Of a stretch of 64,000 nt of DNA, positions 10,648 to 19,065 are shown piece after piece. Every line of letters starts with the position of its first letter. Within the stretch, counting starts at the first letter, position 1. Source of the stretch: Pseudoalteromonas shioyasakiensis (lineage in GTDB: Bacteria; Pseudomonadota; Gammaproteobacteria; Enterobacterales; Alteromonadaceae). The stretch is taken from the NCBI RefSeq assembly GCF_024518675.1, contig NZ_JANIGL010000001.1, positions 868,001 through 932,000 on the forward strand, written 5' to 3'. The notes beneath the pieces are model-generated. The model made no database searches. It worked only from the letters and a program-made list of their open reading frames with translations, and was not told the DNA's origin. A program made the translations under genes and the position numbers.

Positions 10648-11940
10648 TTACGATAACACTGCAAACTTAATCACAAACATCACCGTTAATACCCACACGC
10701 TAATGCTTATTTCATCACGCTTAGAGCATAATAACTTTACTGCCGTATAAGAAATAAAACCAAGCGCAATACCGTGCGCAATAGAAAAAGTTAATGGCGT
10801 CATAAGCAATACCACACTGACTGGAATGGCATCAGTCATATCATCCCAATTCACAAATTTTAGGTTTTGCAACATAAGCACCGCAACATATAAAATTGCT
10901 CCAGCGGTCGCATACGCTGGCACCATTCGCGCAAGCGGTGCAAAGAACATCATTAATAAAAAACAAATACCCACTACTACTGCCGTTAGCCCTGTTCGTC
11001 CACCGACAGATACACCCGCGACTGATTCAATATACGATGTAGTGGTTGACGTTCCAAGCATTGAACCGGCAATTGTTGCCGAACTGTCTGCACTTAACGC
11101 GCGACCTAAACGCGGCATATTACCTTTTTCGTCTGCAAGCCCTGCCTTTTGCGTTACCGCCACGAGCGTCCCAGAGGTATCAAACAAATCAACAAACAAA
11201 AAAGCAAAAATAACACTGAGCATAGATAACTCAAACGCAGCAGCAAAATCTAACTGCATAAAAGTAGGCGCAATTGAAGGCGGCATTGATACCACACCTT
11301 GATAGTCAACTAAGCCTAAGCCCAGCGCAATTAAGGTAACCGCTAAAATACTAATTAACACACCACTTTTAAAATCACGATAAAGTAATGCTGCAATCAC
11401 AAAAAAACTAAAAATAGCTAACAGAGGGCCGGCAGCTGTAATATCACCTAGTTGCACTAATGTTGCGGGGCTGGCAACAATGATCCCTGCATTTTTGAGT
11501 GCAATAAGCGCTAAAAATGCCCCTATTCCCGTGGCAATTGCTTGTTTGAGCACTAAAGGGATTGCATTGATTATCCATTCCCTCACTTTAAACAAACTTA
11601 AAAATAAGAAAATACAGCCAGACATAAACACAGCACCCAATGCGGCTTGCCATGTGTAGCCCATGCCCAGCACAACACCATAAGTAAAGAAGGCATTTAG
11701 TCCCATTCCGGGTGCAAGTGCCAATGGATAATTAGCCCAAAAGCCCATGATAAAACAGCCAATAGCAGCTGCAATACAAGTCGCAACAAAAGCCGCTCCT
11801 TGATCCATTCCGGCTTCAGCTAACATAGCTGGGTTTACAAACACAATATAAACCATGGTTATAAATGTAGTTAATCCAGCAATACACTCTCGACGAACAG
11901 TCGAATCGTGAGCTTTGATTTTGAATAACGCGTCAAGCAT
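10648..11940 (-). CDS. NCS2 family purine permease (AzgA/PbuG-like)
   Basis: This is a 430-residue polytopic membrane protein with the AzgA-subfamily hallmarks: GLTTFITMVYIVFVNPAML near the N-terminus, LALAPGMGLNAFFTY, IGAFLALIALKNAGI, and GTSTTTSYIESVAGV in the substrate region. Relatives (GhxP, AdeP, PbuG) are proton symporters for adenine, guanine or hypoxanthine. The specific base cannot be assigned from the sequence alone. The gene stands alone between two terminator or promoter regions. I searched its upstream region for a purine riboswitch and saw none. Confidence 0.88.
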   Translation of the reverse strand: MLDALFKIKAHDSTVRRECIAGLTTFITMVYIVFVNPAMLAEAGMDQGAAFVATCIAAAIGCFIMGFWANYPLALAPGMGLNAFFTYGVVLGMGYTWQAALGAVFMSGCIFLFLSLFKVREWIINAIPLVLKQAIATGIGAFLALIALKNAGIIVASPATLVQLGDITAAGPLLAIFSFFVIAALLYRDFKSGVLISILAVTLIALGLGLVDYQGVVSMPPSIAPTFMQLDFAAAFELSMLSVIFAFLFVDLFDTSGTLVAVTQKAGLADEKGNMPRLGRALSADSSATIAGSMLGTSTTTSYIESVAGVSVGGRTGLTAVVVGICFLLMMFFAPLARMVPAYATAGAILYVAVLMLQNLKFVNWDDMTDAIPVSVVLLMTPLTFSIAHGIALGFISYTAVKLLCSKRDEISISVWVLTVMFVIKFAVLS

Positions 11941-12037
11941 AATAATATTTCAATCAACAAATAAATAATTATGTAATTTTACCATAGATTTTAGTAATAA
12001 CAGGACAAATTACCTTGTATTAGACTAAACTTATGCT

Positions 12038-12523
12038 GTGAATGAAAACAATAACATGCGTGGTATTATGACAGATACATCTCCAAGCGGGCTGGACCTC
12101 GAACAACAACTAGATAATGTATTATCGTTTATTACTCAACCAAGTAATACTGTACAAAATGAAGGTAAAGCTGACACGCCTGATAACGTCGTCACTAAAG
12201 CGCTATATTATTTAAAAAACGAACAACCTCCCCTTGCGGCAAAATGGATGCGCCTTGCAGCAATGGCAGGTAATCATCGTGCACAATTTTACTTGGGGTT
12301 ATTTTTTATAAAAGGACAAGGCGTACCACAAAGTGTATTTCATGGTGCTGTATGGCTTAGTCTAGCCAGTAGCCAAGGCTATGAACCAGCCACAACCGCT
12401 TTAACGGATTTACGCAAACACCTAACAACTAAACGTTTTCAAGATGCAAAATGCTATGCAGCAACACTGTATGAACAAATTCATCAACAGCAGTTTCAAC
12501 ATTTAATTCCTTCGGCTCCATAA
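12038..12523 (+). CDS. Sel1-like repeat protein
   Basis: The 161-residue soluble protein has an unstructured N-terminal third and then about two Sel1-type helical repeats (AAKWMRLAAMAGNHRAQFYLG and GAVWLSLASSQGYEPATT, residues ~65-125). Such repeats mediate protein-protein contacts. No signal peptide is evident. The start is uncertain: GTG at 12038 or ATG at 12056 or 12068, none with a good ribosome site. The function is unknown. Confidence 0.65.
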   Translation: MNENNNMRGIMTDTSPSGLDLEQQLDNVLSFITQPSNTVQNEGKADTPDNVVTKALYYLKNEQPPLAAKWMRLAAMAGNHRAQFYLGLFFIKGQGVPQSVFHGAVWLSLASSQGYEPATTALTDLRKHLTTKRFQDAKCYAATLYEQIHQQQFQHLIPSAP

Positions 12524-12662
12524 AGTGAGCCAACACTTCTTCTATACAAAGTAAGCCATAACAAACTGTAATATATAACAATATTAAATTTCCGCGTTTT
12601 CTTAAAACCTATTAACGGTTAAAAATCGTTTAAAAAATAACAAAAAACACTTGCACAGAACA

Positions 12663-12705
12663 ACTGTATAAACTACTGTATACACATACTGTATAAACAA
12701 CCAGT
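12663..12705 (+). promoter_or_regulatory. Triple CTGTATA repeat, candidate LexA-controlled promoter of sulA
   Basis: CTGTATA occurs three times at 12664, 12676 and 12689. The last copy reads CTGT-ATAAACAA-CCAG, which is one base away from the LexA half-site pattern CTGT-N8-ACAG. The position directly before a SulA-like gene supports SOS control. The two upstream copies match the right half-site poorly. Confidence 0.5.
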
Positions 12706-12716
12706 GAGTGAAAGTT

Positions 12717-13151
12717 ATGTTACAGCCAATTACCGTAAGAACTGTTAAAAGCTACCAACAAGATAACCAAAGTGCAGCGGTTAACTTGATTCAAATTGAA
12801 GATGAGATCTCAGCGACATTTGAATTATTAAAAGTGCTTCACCATTACAATAGCCAAAATGCCTGGACGCTATTGATTGCACCAGACCATGTGCCGAGTA
12901 AAGCACTGCTTGACTCATGCTCAATTGACACTTCAAAACTACTTGTGATCAGACAAAAACACTTAGTAAACTTAGAGTATGTATTAAATTCAGCACTTCA
13001 TAATGGCAACTTTGCTGCTGTGATCACCTGGACTGATATTGTAAAAGACAATCAGCTTGCTGATTTATCAATCAATCTAGAACAAGCCAGTGCAAAATTA
13101 TATTGTTTTACCAAAACCAAACAACCAACTGAGTTAGCATTAGCACAGTAA
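12717..13151 (+). CDS. sulA: SulA-like cell division inhibitor
   Basis: The protein (144 residues from the ATG at 12717; a GTG at 12708 adds three) resembles SulA in length and in the RecA-like strand WTLLIAPDHVPSKALLD, followed by VLVIRQKHL-type and LEYVLNSALHNGNFAAVITW segments. SulA binds FtsZ and blocks septation during the SOS response. The CTGTATA repeats just upstream fit LexA repression. Similarity is limited to the fold-level pattern, so the assignment is probable rather than certain. lexA is not adjacent, and ychJ follows 34 bases downstream. Confidence 0.65.
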   Translation: MLQPITVRTVKSYQQDNQSAAVNLIQIEDEISATFELLKVLHHYNSQNAWTLLIAPDHVPSKALLDSCSIDTSKLLVIRQKHLVNLEYVLNSALHNGNFAAVITWTDIVKDNQLADLSINLEQASAKLYCFTKTKQPTELALAQ

Positions 13152-13185
13152 GCTGTTAAAATATCATTTTATCTCTTTGGTAAAC

Positions 13186-13668
13186 ATGATGACTTCACTC
13201 ACGCAAAGCTTATGCTTGTGTAATAGCCAATTGAGTTACGCAGACTGCTGTGAAAAACTACACTTAGGCTCAACGCAAGCAACAAGCCCAGAGCAACTAA
13301 TGCGTTCACGTTATGTTGCATATGCACTAAACAATGCAAGCTATGTCTATCAAACATATGCGCAAGAAAAACAAGCAGAAAATCCAATAACAGAAATCGC
13401 TGACTTTGCTGGTAGCTGCCGCTTTAGCAACTTAAATGTTATTTCATCTGAGCACGATTCAAACACAGGAATCGTTGAGTTTTGCGCTAGCTATTTTTAC
13501 CAAAACTTGTATTGCCAACTGCATGAAAAATCAAGGTTTATAAAAGAAGATGGGCTATGGCGCTATTTAGACGGCGAGATATTCCCAACAACCGATATTA
13601 AAGTTGCTCGTAACGACGAGTGCCCTTGTGGCAGTGGTAAAAAGTATAAAAAATGCCATAGCAATTAA
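13186..13668 (+). CDS. ychJ: YchJ-family SEC-C motif protein
   Basis: The 160-residue protein (ATG at 13186; a second ATG follows at 13189) has two zinc-type SEC-C motifs: CLCNSQLSYADCC near the N-terminus and CPCGSGKKYKKCH at the C-terminus. Between them is the NTF2-like YchJ core beginning PEQLMRSRYVAYALNNASYV. This is the UPF0225 family. The C-terminal motif is the same metal-binding module found at the end of SecA, but no reaction is known. Confidence 0.85.
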   Translation: MMTSLTQSLCLCNSQLSYADCCEKLHLGSTQATSPEQLMRSRYVAYALNNASYVYQTYAQEKQAENPITEIADFAGSCRFSNLNVISSEHDSNTGIVEFCASYFYQNLYCQLHEKSRFIKEDGLWRYLDGEIFPTTDIKVARNDECPCGSGKKYKKCHSN

Positions 13669-13842
13669 CAAATTAAACTAAAGCAGTATCAGTTAAAAGC
13701 AAACATAAACATTTCTTAATGCTTAACTCAATATTAGAGCTACTCTAAAAAACGCCACCTAAAGTCTATTACGATAGCTTTTTACCAGCCCGATTTCGCT
13801 TATTAGGCTTGAAGAGTACTTCACAAAAAATGGACTAAGCTA

Positions 13843-13868
13843 TAAAAGTAAGGAGCAAATAAGCTCCT
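13843..13868 (-). terminator. Terminator of GGDEF-domain gene
   Basis: The stem AGGAGC / GCTCCT with a 6-base loop is followed on the minus strand by TACTTTTAT, just after the stop of the 13891 gene. In the 222-base gap to ychJ nothing else was recognised. Confidence 0.6.
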
Positions 13869-13890
13869 AGCAATGGTTTAGTCATGGCGT

Positions 13891-14925
13891 TTATGCGATT
13901 TCTACGCGATTTTTACCATGGCTTTTAGCCATGTATAATGCTCTATTAGCACGCTCTATTAGCCCTTGTGGTAATTGATCCTCATCAAATAATGCGACAC
14001 CACAACTGACTGAAATATAACGCACGGCAGTACCGGTTTTTTTACCTTTCACAGAAAGTTCACCGATTGATTGTCTCAGGTTTTCAGTAAAACTCAGCAC
14101 TTGAGGTACATCTTTAAAAACACCTAATATACAAAACAACTTACCATCGTAACGGTAGGCATTTATCGAGTGGTTACAAACACTTTTTAACTTATTAGCC
14201 ACCACTTTGAGTACGTCATCAGCTTTTTGATGACCAAAATCAGCATTAAACTTCTTAAAGTAATCAATATCAATGAACACTAAAGATAATAAGCCTTGTT
14301 TAGAAACATGCTCTGTAAGCAATCGTTTTATATCAAAGTTAAAACGTGTTCGATTACTCAGCTCAGTTAATGAATCTAAGTTAGCCACTTCTTGAGCACT
14401 CATCAGCGTTTGCTTTAACGTTGATATCTCTTTATAAGCAACTTCTAAACGGCGTTGAAATGTATGCGCTTTATGCTGCATAGAGGCAGACTCTTCACTC
14501 AGGCGACTCACTATACTGAGCACTTCATCGTATGATGCTAGGCTATTATGTTGAATGTCATGTAATCCAGCATTACAGCTGTTTAAAAAAGCGGTAAATT
14601 CTTGTGAGCTTGCTAAGGTGTTATCAATATCACCTTTGACCTGTGAAATTGAATCTTGAAAATCACTCGAAATCTCATAAAAAACAGAAAGATCTTTTTC
14701 TGTTAAAAACTCGTCAAATAACACTTTAGCTTCAGCAGGTGGGCATGTTTGGTGTTGTTCTAATATGCTGTCTAAACGCAGATTAAGCTTTAAGTTTTGA
14801 CCAAGGGCATAACAATACCAAATCGCATAATTAATAGGCGTATAAGGTACTTTATAACTAGACATCATCGGGATCACTTTTTTCAAGTGCGCTGCCGATT
14901 GTGATAGTGATGTGTTTGTATCCAT
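13891..14925 (-). CDS. GGDEF-domain protein with degenerate active site
   Basis: The 344-residue protein has an N-terminal helical module typical of a family of soluble diguanylate cyclases (PINYAIWYCYALGQNLKLN). A coiled coil (about residues 90-190) follows, then a C-terminal GGDEF domain that begins NLDSLTELSNRTRFN and includes FIDIDYFKKFN. The catalytic GG[D/E]EF loop has become DGKLF (residues 260-264, in RYDGKLFCIL), and there is no RxxD inhibitory site. Diguanylate cyclase activity is therefore unlikely. It may act as a c-di-GMP or GTP receptor or a scaffold. The terminator downstream is clear. Confidence 0.85.
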   Translation of the reverse strand: MDTNTSLSQSAAHLKKVIPMMSSYKVPYTPINYAIWYCYALGQNLKLNLRLDSILEQHQTCPPAEAKVLFDEFLTEKDLSVFYEISSDFQDSISQVKGDIDNTLASSQEFTAFLNSCNAGLHDIQHNSLASYDEVLSIVSRLSEESASMQHKAHTFQRRLEVAYKEISTLKQTLMSAQEVANLDSLTELSNRTRFNFDIKRLLTEHVSKQGLLSLVFIDIDYFKKFNADFGHQKADDVLKVVANKLKSVCNHSINAYRYDGKLFCILGVFKDVPQVLSFTENLRQSIGELSVKGKKTGTAVRYISVSCGVALFDEDQLPQGLIERANRALYMAKSHGKNRVEIA

Positions 14926-15290
14926 ATGTTTTACTACTCATTTATTAAACAACCAAATTAATAATTTGGGCGTATGGAAGATAAATCATATTGATAATTG
15001 CATTTAATTGGCTAACTTAAAACAAAAAACCATCCAAAAACATTAGTTTTAAGGAAAAAACAGTAAATATCATGTAAACAAACAAAAACAGTAATACAAA
15101 AAACCTAAACAAGGGAACGGATATTAAGTGCTGTCAAATTACAGAACGCCCACTTAATAAGCTAGCAAACTTGATTTATACTGAAGCTATCGCTACTATT
15201 TCTAATGCTTTAGAGCTCAAAAAAAGGTAAAGCTCAACCCTTAAGAACTAGTAAAATAGAGATTTAGCGTAAGCACAACAGAGGAAGTAT
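14926..15290. other. Divergent intergenic region
   Basis: These 365 A+T-rich bases lie between two divergent genes. They contain a small palindrome CCAAATT-AAT-AATTTGG (14953-14969) and a 7-bp inverted repeat TTAAGTG/CACTTAA (near 15125-15155). No gene or RNA is apparent. Confidence 0.4.
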
Positions 15291-15713
15291 ATGTTAGCAA
15301 GACATGGAGATATATCATTTACTTGGAACCACGATACTTTTGAAGTTAATGTTCAAGGCGGCTTCAATCAAGAGTCTCTTGCATATCATATTCCGCGGCT
15401 TCAAGCTGAAGTATGCAATAGACAAGTAAATACTTGGAAGCGCTTAGAAGTGTGGGATCAAGAAGTACTTGGCACCCCCGAAGCTGTAGCAGCCGGTAAA
15501 CTTATTTATGATTGGTATACTGATCATGGCTGTATCGCTACAGCAGTTGTAATATGTAACTCACTGCAAAGACAACTTATTAAAGATATTTTTAAAAGTT
15601 CAGCAGCCGTTTTTACCGATATAGAGCAAGCCAGACAATGGCTAAAGCAAACTGACCTCCATAGTGCCAATACGCAAACTGATGAACTACAAAAAATGGT
15701 CTCGTTTATTTAA
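15291..15713 (+). CDS. SpoIIAA/STAS-like small protein
   Basis: The 140-residue protein has no signal peptide or membrane segment. The pattern RLEVWDQEVLGTPEA, then ATAVVICNSLQRQLIKDIF, then AVFTDIEQARQWL resembles the alternating beta-alpha layout of SpoIIAA-like STAS proteins, in which the last motif (VFTDxEEAxxWL) is common. The function is unknown. GAGGAAG lies about nine bases before the ATG. It has no clear operon partner; the YkgJ-type gene follows after 58 bases on the same strand. Confidence 0.6.
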   Translation: MLARHGDISFTWNHDTFEVNVQGGFNQESLAYHIPRLQAEVCNRQVNTWKRLEVWDQEVLGTPEAVAAGKLIYDWYTDHGCIATAVVICNSLQRQLIKDIFKSSAAVFTDIEQARQWLKQTDLHSANTQTDELQKMVSFI

Positions 15714-15771
15714 CTGACTTAAGTTACCGTTACTGTATAGTAGGCTGATAATTTCATCATAAATTTAATTA

Positions 15772-16164
15772 ATGAAAGACTGCAATCAGTGTGGAAAGTG
15801 CTGTATTAAATATGGCGGCGGCGACCTTAATGTCAGCCAAGAAGAAGTTGATTTATGGGAACTCTTTAACCCTGATATTTTTGCATTCGTTAAGAATTAT
15901 CAAATATGGCATGATCCAAAAACAGGCGAGAAGTTAACTCAATGCCCATTCCTTACTATTACACCGCAAAATAACCCACACGCAGTAAATAAATACACTT
16001 GCAGCATATATTTAGACAGGCCCGAAGATTGCCGACATTACCCCAGCCTCATCAGTGAAATGGTCACCGATGAATGTGAAATGATTGAAATCAGTGATTT
16101 AGAGAACTACAAAAAAGCACAAAAAAAGCTCGATAATCTAATGCAAGATAGCCGCAAAGTTTAG
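15772..16164 (+). CDS. YkgJ-family cysteine cluster protein
   Basis: This 130-residue protein has the cluster signature CNQCGKCC at residues 4-11, a CPF motif near residue 63 and later cysteines in YTCSIYLDRPEDCRHYPS. This is the pattern of the zinc/iron-chelating CxxCxxCC family (YkgJ). The CRxYP-type motif is conserved in the family. The biochemical role is unknown. The start ATG immediately precedes the first conserved cysteines, as in other members. Confidence 0.8.
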   Translation: MKDCNQCGKCCIKYGGGDLNVSQEEVDLWELFNPDIFAFVKNYQIWHDPKTGEKLTQCPFLTITPQNNPHAVNKYTCSIYLDRPEDCRHYPSLISEMVTDECEMIEISDLENYKKAQKKLDNLMQDSRKV

Positions 16165-16489
16165 TCTCTATTGAACTAGCTCAACCTACCTAGAACCCTA
16201 ATTACCCAGTATTAAAATGGCTCAAAAGGTGCATTGAGCCGCTCACTACTCGCTTTTACTCACTTTTGCACCAGCATAAAGCATTAGACTTTCAACGATG
16301 ATCCATTATAGCTAGATTTTAGCAGTTTGTTTTATTAACAAAAAAGTAACACTTTGTATTTTATAGATATTAATTTATTGGCACTAACTATGCTTCATCT
16401 GTGCAAATTAGTCTTTTAATTAGTCGCTTTATTCAAGCTTTTAATTAATTTCAAACTAATTTAACAATTTATTTCGTTAAAGCTAATCG

Positions 16490-16530
16490 CAATGCTAAGA
16501 AGCATTTGTTTTTAGTTTGGCATCGTAGCC
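16490..16530 (+). promoter_or_regulatory. Candidate ANTAR-responsive tandem-hexaloop leader of nitrate operon
   Basis: Two small hairpins precede the nrtA terminator. Hairpin 1 has the stem AATGC/GCATT (16491-16506) with hexaloop TAAGAA. Hairpin 2 has the stem GGC/GCC (16519-16530) with hexaloop ATCGTA. The second loop has A at position 1 and G at position 4, as required by ANTAR-domain antiterminators such as NasR. The 3' arm of hairpin 2 (16528-16530) is part of the 5' arm of the terminator, so the two structures exclude each other. The first loop has U rather than A at position 1, and stem 2 is short. This is inferred, not proven. Confidence 0.55.
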
Positions 16531-16575
16531 CACAGCAATTCAGATTTGTTCTGCATTGCTGTGGGCTTTTTTTTT
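16527..16575 (+). terminator. Strong intrinsic terminator (attenuator) ahead of nrtA
   Basis: A perfect 13-bp stem AGCCCACAGCAAT / ATTGCTGTGGGCT (16527-16539 with 16555-16567) is followed by nine T residues (16567-16575). The nrtA ribosome site GGAG begins on the very next base. A terminator placed between promoter and first gene implies regulated read-through. The 16165-16490 stretch upstream holds no gene. Confidence 0.85.
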
Positions 16576-16585
16576 GGAGAAAAAA

Positions 16586-17983
16586 ATGTTGAAAGTACCA
16601 TTAGAGAGTCATTGCAAAAGAATATGTCAGGCAGTCATCGTTGCTACTTGTATGAGTGCATCAATGCTCACGACGCCGTTACATGCAACTGAGTTAGGAT
16701 ACCCAGAAAAAGAAGAACTAACGTTTGGCTTTATTAAGCTAACAGATATGGCACCAATAGCTATTGCCTATGAAAAAGGCTTTTTTGAAGAGGAAGGCCT
16801 GTACGTCACTATAGAAGCACAAGCTAACTGGAAGGTTTTACTCGACGGCGTAATTGATGGCCGCCTCGATGGCGCTCATATGCTTGCAGGGCAACCAATC
16901 GCTGCAACTATTGGCTATGGAACAAAAGCTGAAATTATTACCCCTTTTTCGATGGACTTAAATGGTAATGCTATTACCGTATCGAATGAAATTTGGGCCC
17001 AAATGAAAGGTAATATCCCCAAACAAGCAGATGGTAAACCTGTACATCCAATAAAAGCAGACGCATTAAAACCAGTGGTAGAAAAATACCTTGATGCAGG
17101 TAAGCCCTTTAACATGGGAATGGTTTTCCCAGTGTCAACCCATAACTATGAACTGCGTTACTGGTTAGCTGCAGGTAACATTCACCCTGGTTTTTACGCC
17201 CCTCATAAAGGAGATACATCAGGCAAAATTGATGCTCAAGCATTGCTTTCTGTGACCCCTCCACCACAAATGCCTGCCACTATGGAGGCTGGTACTATCT
17301 ATGGCTACTGCGTTGGTGAGCCATGGAACCAGCAAGCCGTATTTAAAGGTATTGGTGTACCCGTTGTTACCGATTATGAAATATGGAAGAACAACCCTGA
17401 AAAAGTATTTGGTATCACTAAAGCATTCGCAGACAAATACCCAAATACCACTATTCGTTTAACACGTGCATTGATCCGCGCAGCAAAATGGCTAGACGAC
17501 AATAACAATGCCAATCGCCCTGAAGCTGTAAAAATATTGTCACAATCAAACTATGTTGGCGCTGATTACGACGTAATTGCAAATAGTATGACGGGCACAT
17601 TTGAATACGAAAAAGGCGACAAACGTTCAGTGCCTGATTTCAATGTGTTTTTTCGCTATAACGCGACCTATCCATACTACTCAGATGCAGTTTGGTATCT
17701 AACTCAAATGCGTCGCTGGGGACAAATTAGCGAAGACAAACCAGACAGCTGGTACAAAGACATCGCTGCAAAAGTCTACCGCCCAGATATTTACATGAAA
17801 GCAGCTCAATCATTAGTTGACGAAAAAATATTATCAAAAAGTGATTTTGCCGATCTTGCAAATGAAGACGGTTACCGAGAGCCCCAAAAACACTTTATCG
17901 ACAACATAGTTTATGACGGAACAACGCCAAACGCCTATATCAACAAATTTAAAATTGGCTTAAAAGCTGGCGACAAGCTTTAA
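16586..17983 (+). CDS. nrtA: Nitrate ABC transporter substrate-binding protein
   Basis: This is the periplasmic nitrate-binding component (NrtA/NasF type, 465 residues). The signal peptide is about 34 residues ([21 protein letters not shown]). The mature protein opens with [21 protein letters not shown], then [39 protein letters not shown] and [13 protein letters not shown], all typical of this family. The ATG at 16586 is preferred over an in-frame codon at 16556 because GGAG precedes it and the earlier start lies inside the terminator stem. It is the first gene of an operon with nrtB, nrtC and a porin. Confidence 0.92.
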   Translation: MLKVPLESHCKRICQAVIVATCMSASMLTTPLHATELGYPEKEELTFGFIKLTDMAPIAIAYEKGFFEEEGLYVTIEAQANWKVLLDGVIDGRLDGAHMLAGQPIAATIGYGTKAEIITPFSMDLNGNAITVSNEIWAQMKGNIPKQADGKPVHPIKADALKPVVEKYLDAGKPFNMGMVFPVSTHNYELRYWLAAGNIHPGFYAPHKGDTSGKIDAQALLSVTPPPQMPATMEAGTIYGYCVGEPWNQQAVFKGIGVPVVTDYEIWKNNPEKVFGITKAFADKYPNTTIRLTRALIRAAKWLDDNNNANRPEAVKILSQSNYVGADYDVIANSMTGTFEYEKGDKRSVPDFNVFFRYNATYPYYSDAVWYLTQMRRWGQISEDKPDSWYKDIAAKVYRPDIYMKAAQSLVDEKILSKSDFADLANEDGYREPQKHFIDNIVYDGTTPNAYINKFKIGLKAGDKL

Positions 17984-18009
17984 CCTTTACATCTACTTAA
18001 ATAAACAAT

Positions 18010-18032
18010 AATGCATTGCTTAGCAGTGCATT
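18010..18032 (+). other. Intercistronic hairpin between nrtA and nrtB
   Basis: AATGCATTGC / GCAGTGCATT forms a 10-bp stem (one G-T pair) with a 3-base loop and no T-tract. It probably stabilises nrtA mRNA or lowers expression of the downstream permease and ATPase, as in many binding-protein transporter operons. Confidence 0.5.
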
Positions 18033-18043
18033 AAGGAATAATG

Positions 18044-19042
18044 ATGACAGCGACATTAAGCAAAAAAACGGTAGGAGCTCAGCCTATGTCTATAAAGGCT
18101 CTGTTCACTGCATTTTTTACTACAAAAGCAAAAGCCATAATCTTACCTTCTGTAGGGATTGTGTGTTTCTTATTATTTTGGTCGTTAGCAGCAAGCAGTA
18201 TCGACACCTCTCTTGGGAAATTTCCTGGACCCAGTGCAGTAGCAACACAAATAAGTAATTTAATAGATGAACACAATACTGAACGCGAAAAAGAAACCGC
18301 GTTCTATATCCGCCAAGAGCAAAGGAATCAAGCTCGAATGGCAAAAGATCCAAGCTATGAGCCAAAAACGCGTGCATATACAGGTAAAGAAACCTTTTTA
18401 GATCAGATAATCACAAGTTTACTTACTGTGTTAAGTGGCTTTTTACTCGCCGCCATAATCGCCATACCTTTAGGTATAGCAATTGGCTTGAGCAAAAACC
18501 TAAATATGGCTATCAACCCTATTATTCAAATTTTTAAGCCCGTTTCTCCCTTGGCTTGGCTTCCTCTGGTGACCATGGTCGTAAGTGCCGTGTATGTGTC
18601 ACCAGAGCCTTTATTTGCAAAATCATTTATTAATTCACTGATCACCGTAACGCTTTGCAGCATATGGCCAATGGTGATCAACACCTCTTTTGGTGTGGCT
18701 TCAATGAATCAAGATTGGGTTAATGTAAGCAAAGTACTAAGCCTACCAAAACTTGTACACATTCAAAAAATAGTCATACCCGCTTCAATCCCAGCCATTT
18801 TTACCGGCATGCGCATGTCATTAGGTGTCGCTTGGATGGTATTGATCGCAGCAGAAATGTTGGCGCAAAACCCAGGCCTTGGGAAATTTGTTTGGGATGA
18901 ATTTCAAAACGGCAGTTCACAGTCACTCAGCCGTATTATGACAGCCGTCATTGTGATTGGTCTGATTGGTTTTATGTTAGACCGCACCATGTTGCAGCTA
19001 CAAAAAAAGCTCTCTTGGGACAAATCAAGCGCACAACGTTAG
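18044..19042 (+). CDS. nrtB: Nitrate ABC transporter permease
   Basis: This inner-membrane subunit (332 residues from the ATG at 18044, six bases after AAGGA; an adjacent ATG lies at 18041) forms the nitrate channel. It has several hydrophobic helices beginning with IILPSVGIVCFLLFWSLAAS. The binding-protein-dependent transport signature is MRMSLGVAWMVLIAAEML, close to the EAA loop. IFKPVSPLAWLPLVTM is typical of the NrtB/SsuC/TauC group. A hydrophilic insertion (EHNTEREKETAFYIRQEQRN onward) between helix 1 and the core is seen in nitrate permeases of proteobacteria. Confidence 0.92.
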   Translation: MTATLSKKTVGAQPMSIKALFTAFFTTKAKAIILPSVGIVCFLLFWSLAASSIDTSLGKFPGPSAVATQISNLIDEHNTEREKETAFYIRQEQRNQARMAKDPSYEPKTRAYTGKETFLDQIITSLLTVLSGFLLAAIIAIPLGIAIGLSKNLNMAINPIIQIFKPVSPLAWLPLVTMVVSAVYVSPEPLFAKSFINSLITVTLCSIWPMVINTSFGVASMNQDWVNVSKVLSLPKLVHIQKIVIPASIPAIFTGMRMSLGVAWMVLIAAEMLAQNPGLGKFVWDEFQNGSSQSLSRIMTAVIVIGLIGFMLDRTMLQLQKKLSWDKSSAQR

Positions 19043-19065
19043 TCACAACATACTGAGGAAATAAA

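Noticed and set aside
11941..12037. Purine riboswitch upstream of the NCS2 permease
   Set aside because: The short A+T-rich leader has no purine-aptamer core motifs or terminator hairpin.
16556..16585. Extended N-terminus of NrtA
   Set aside because: The extra codons lie inside the terminator stem and T-tract; the ATG at 16586 with GGAG gives a normal signal peptide.
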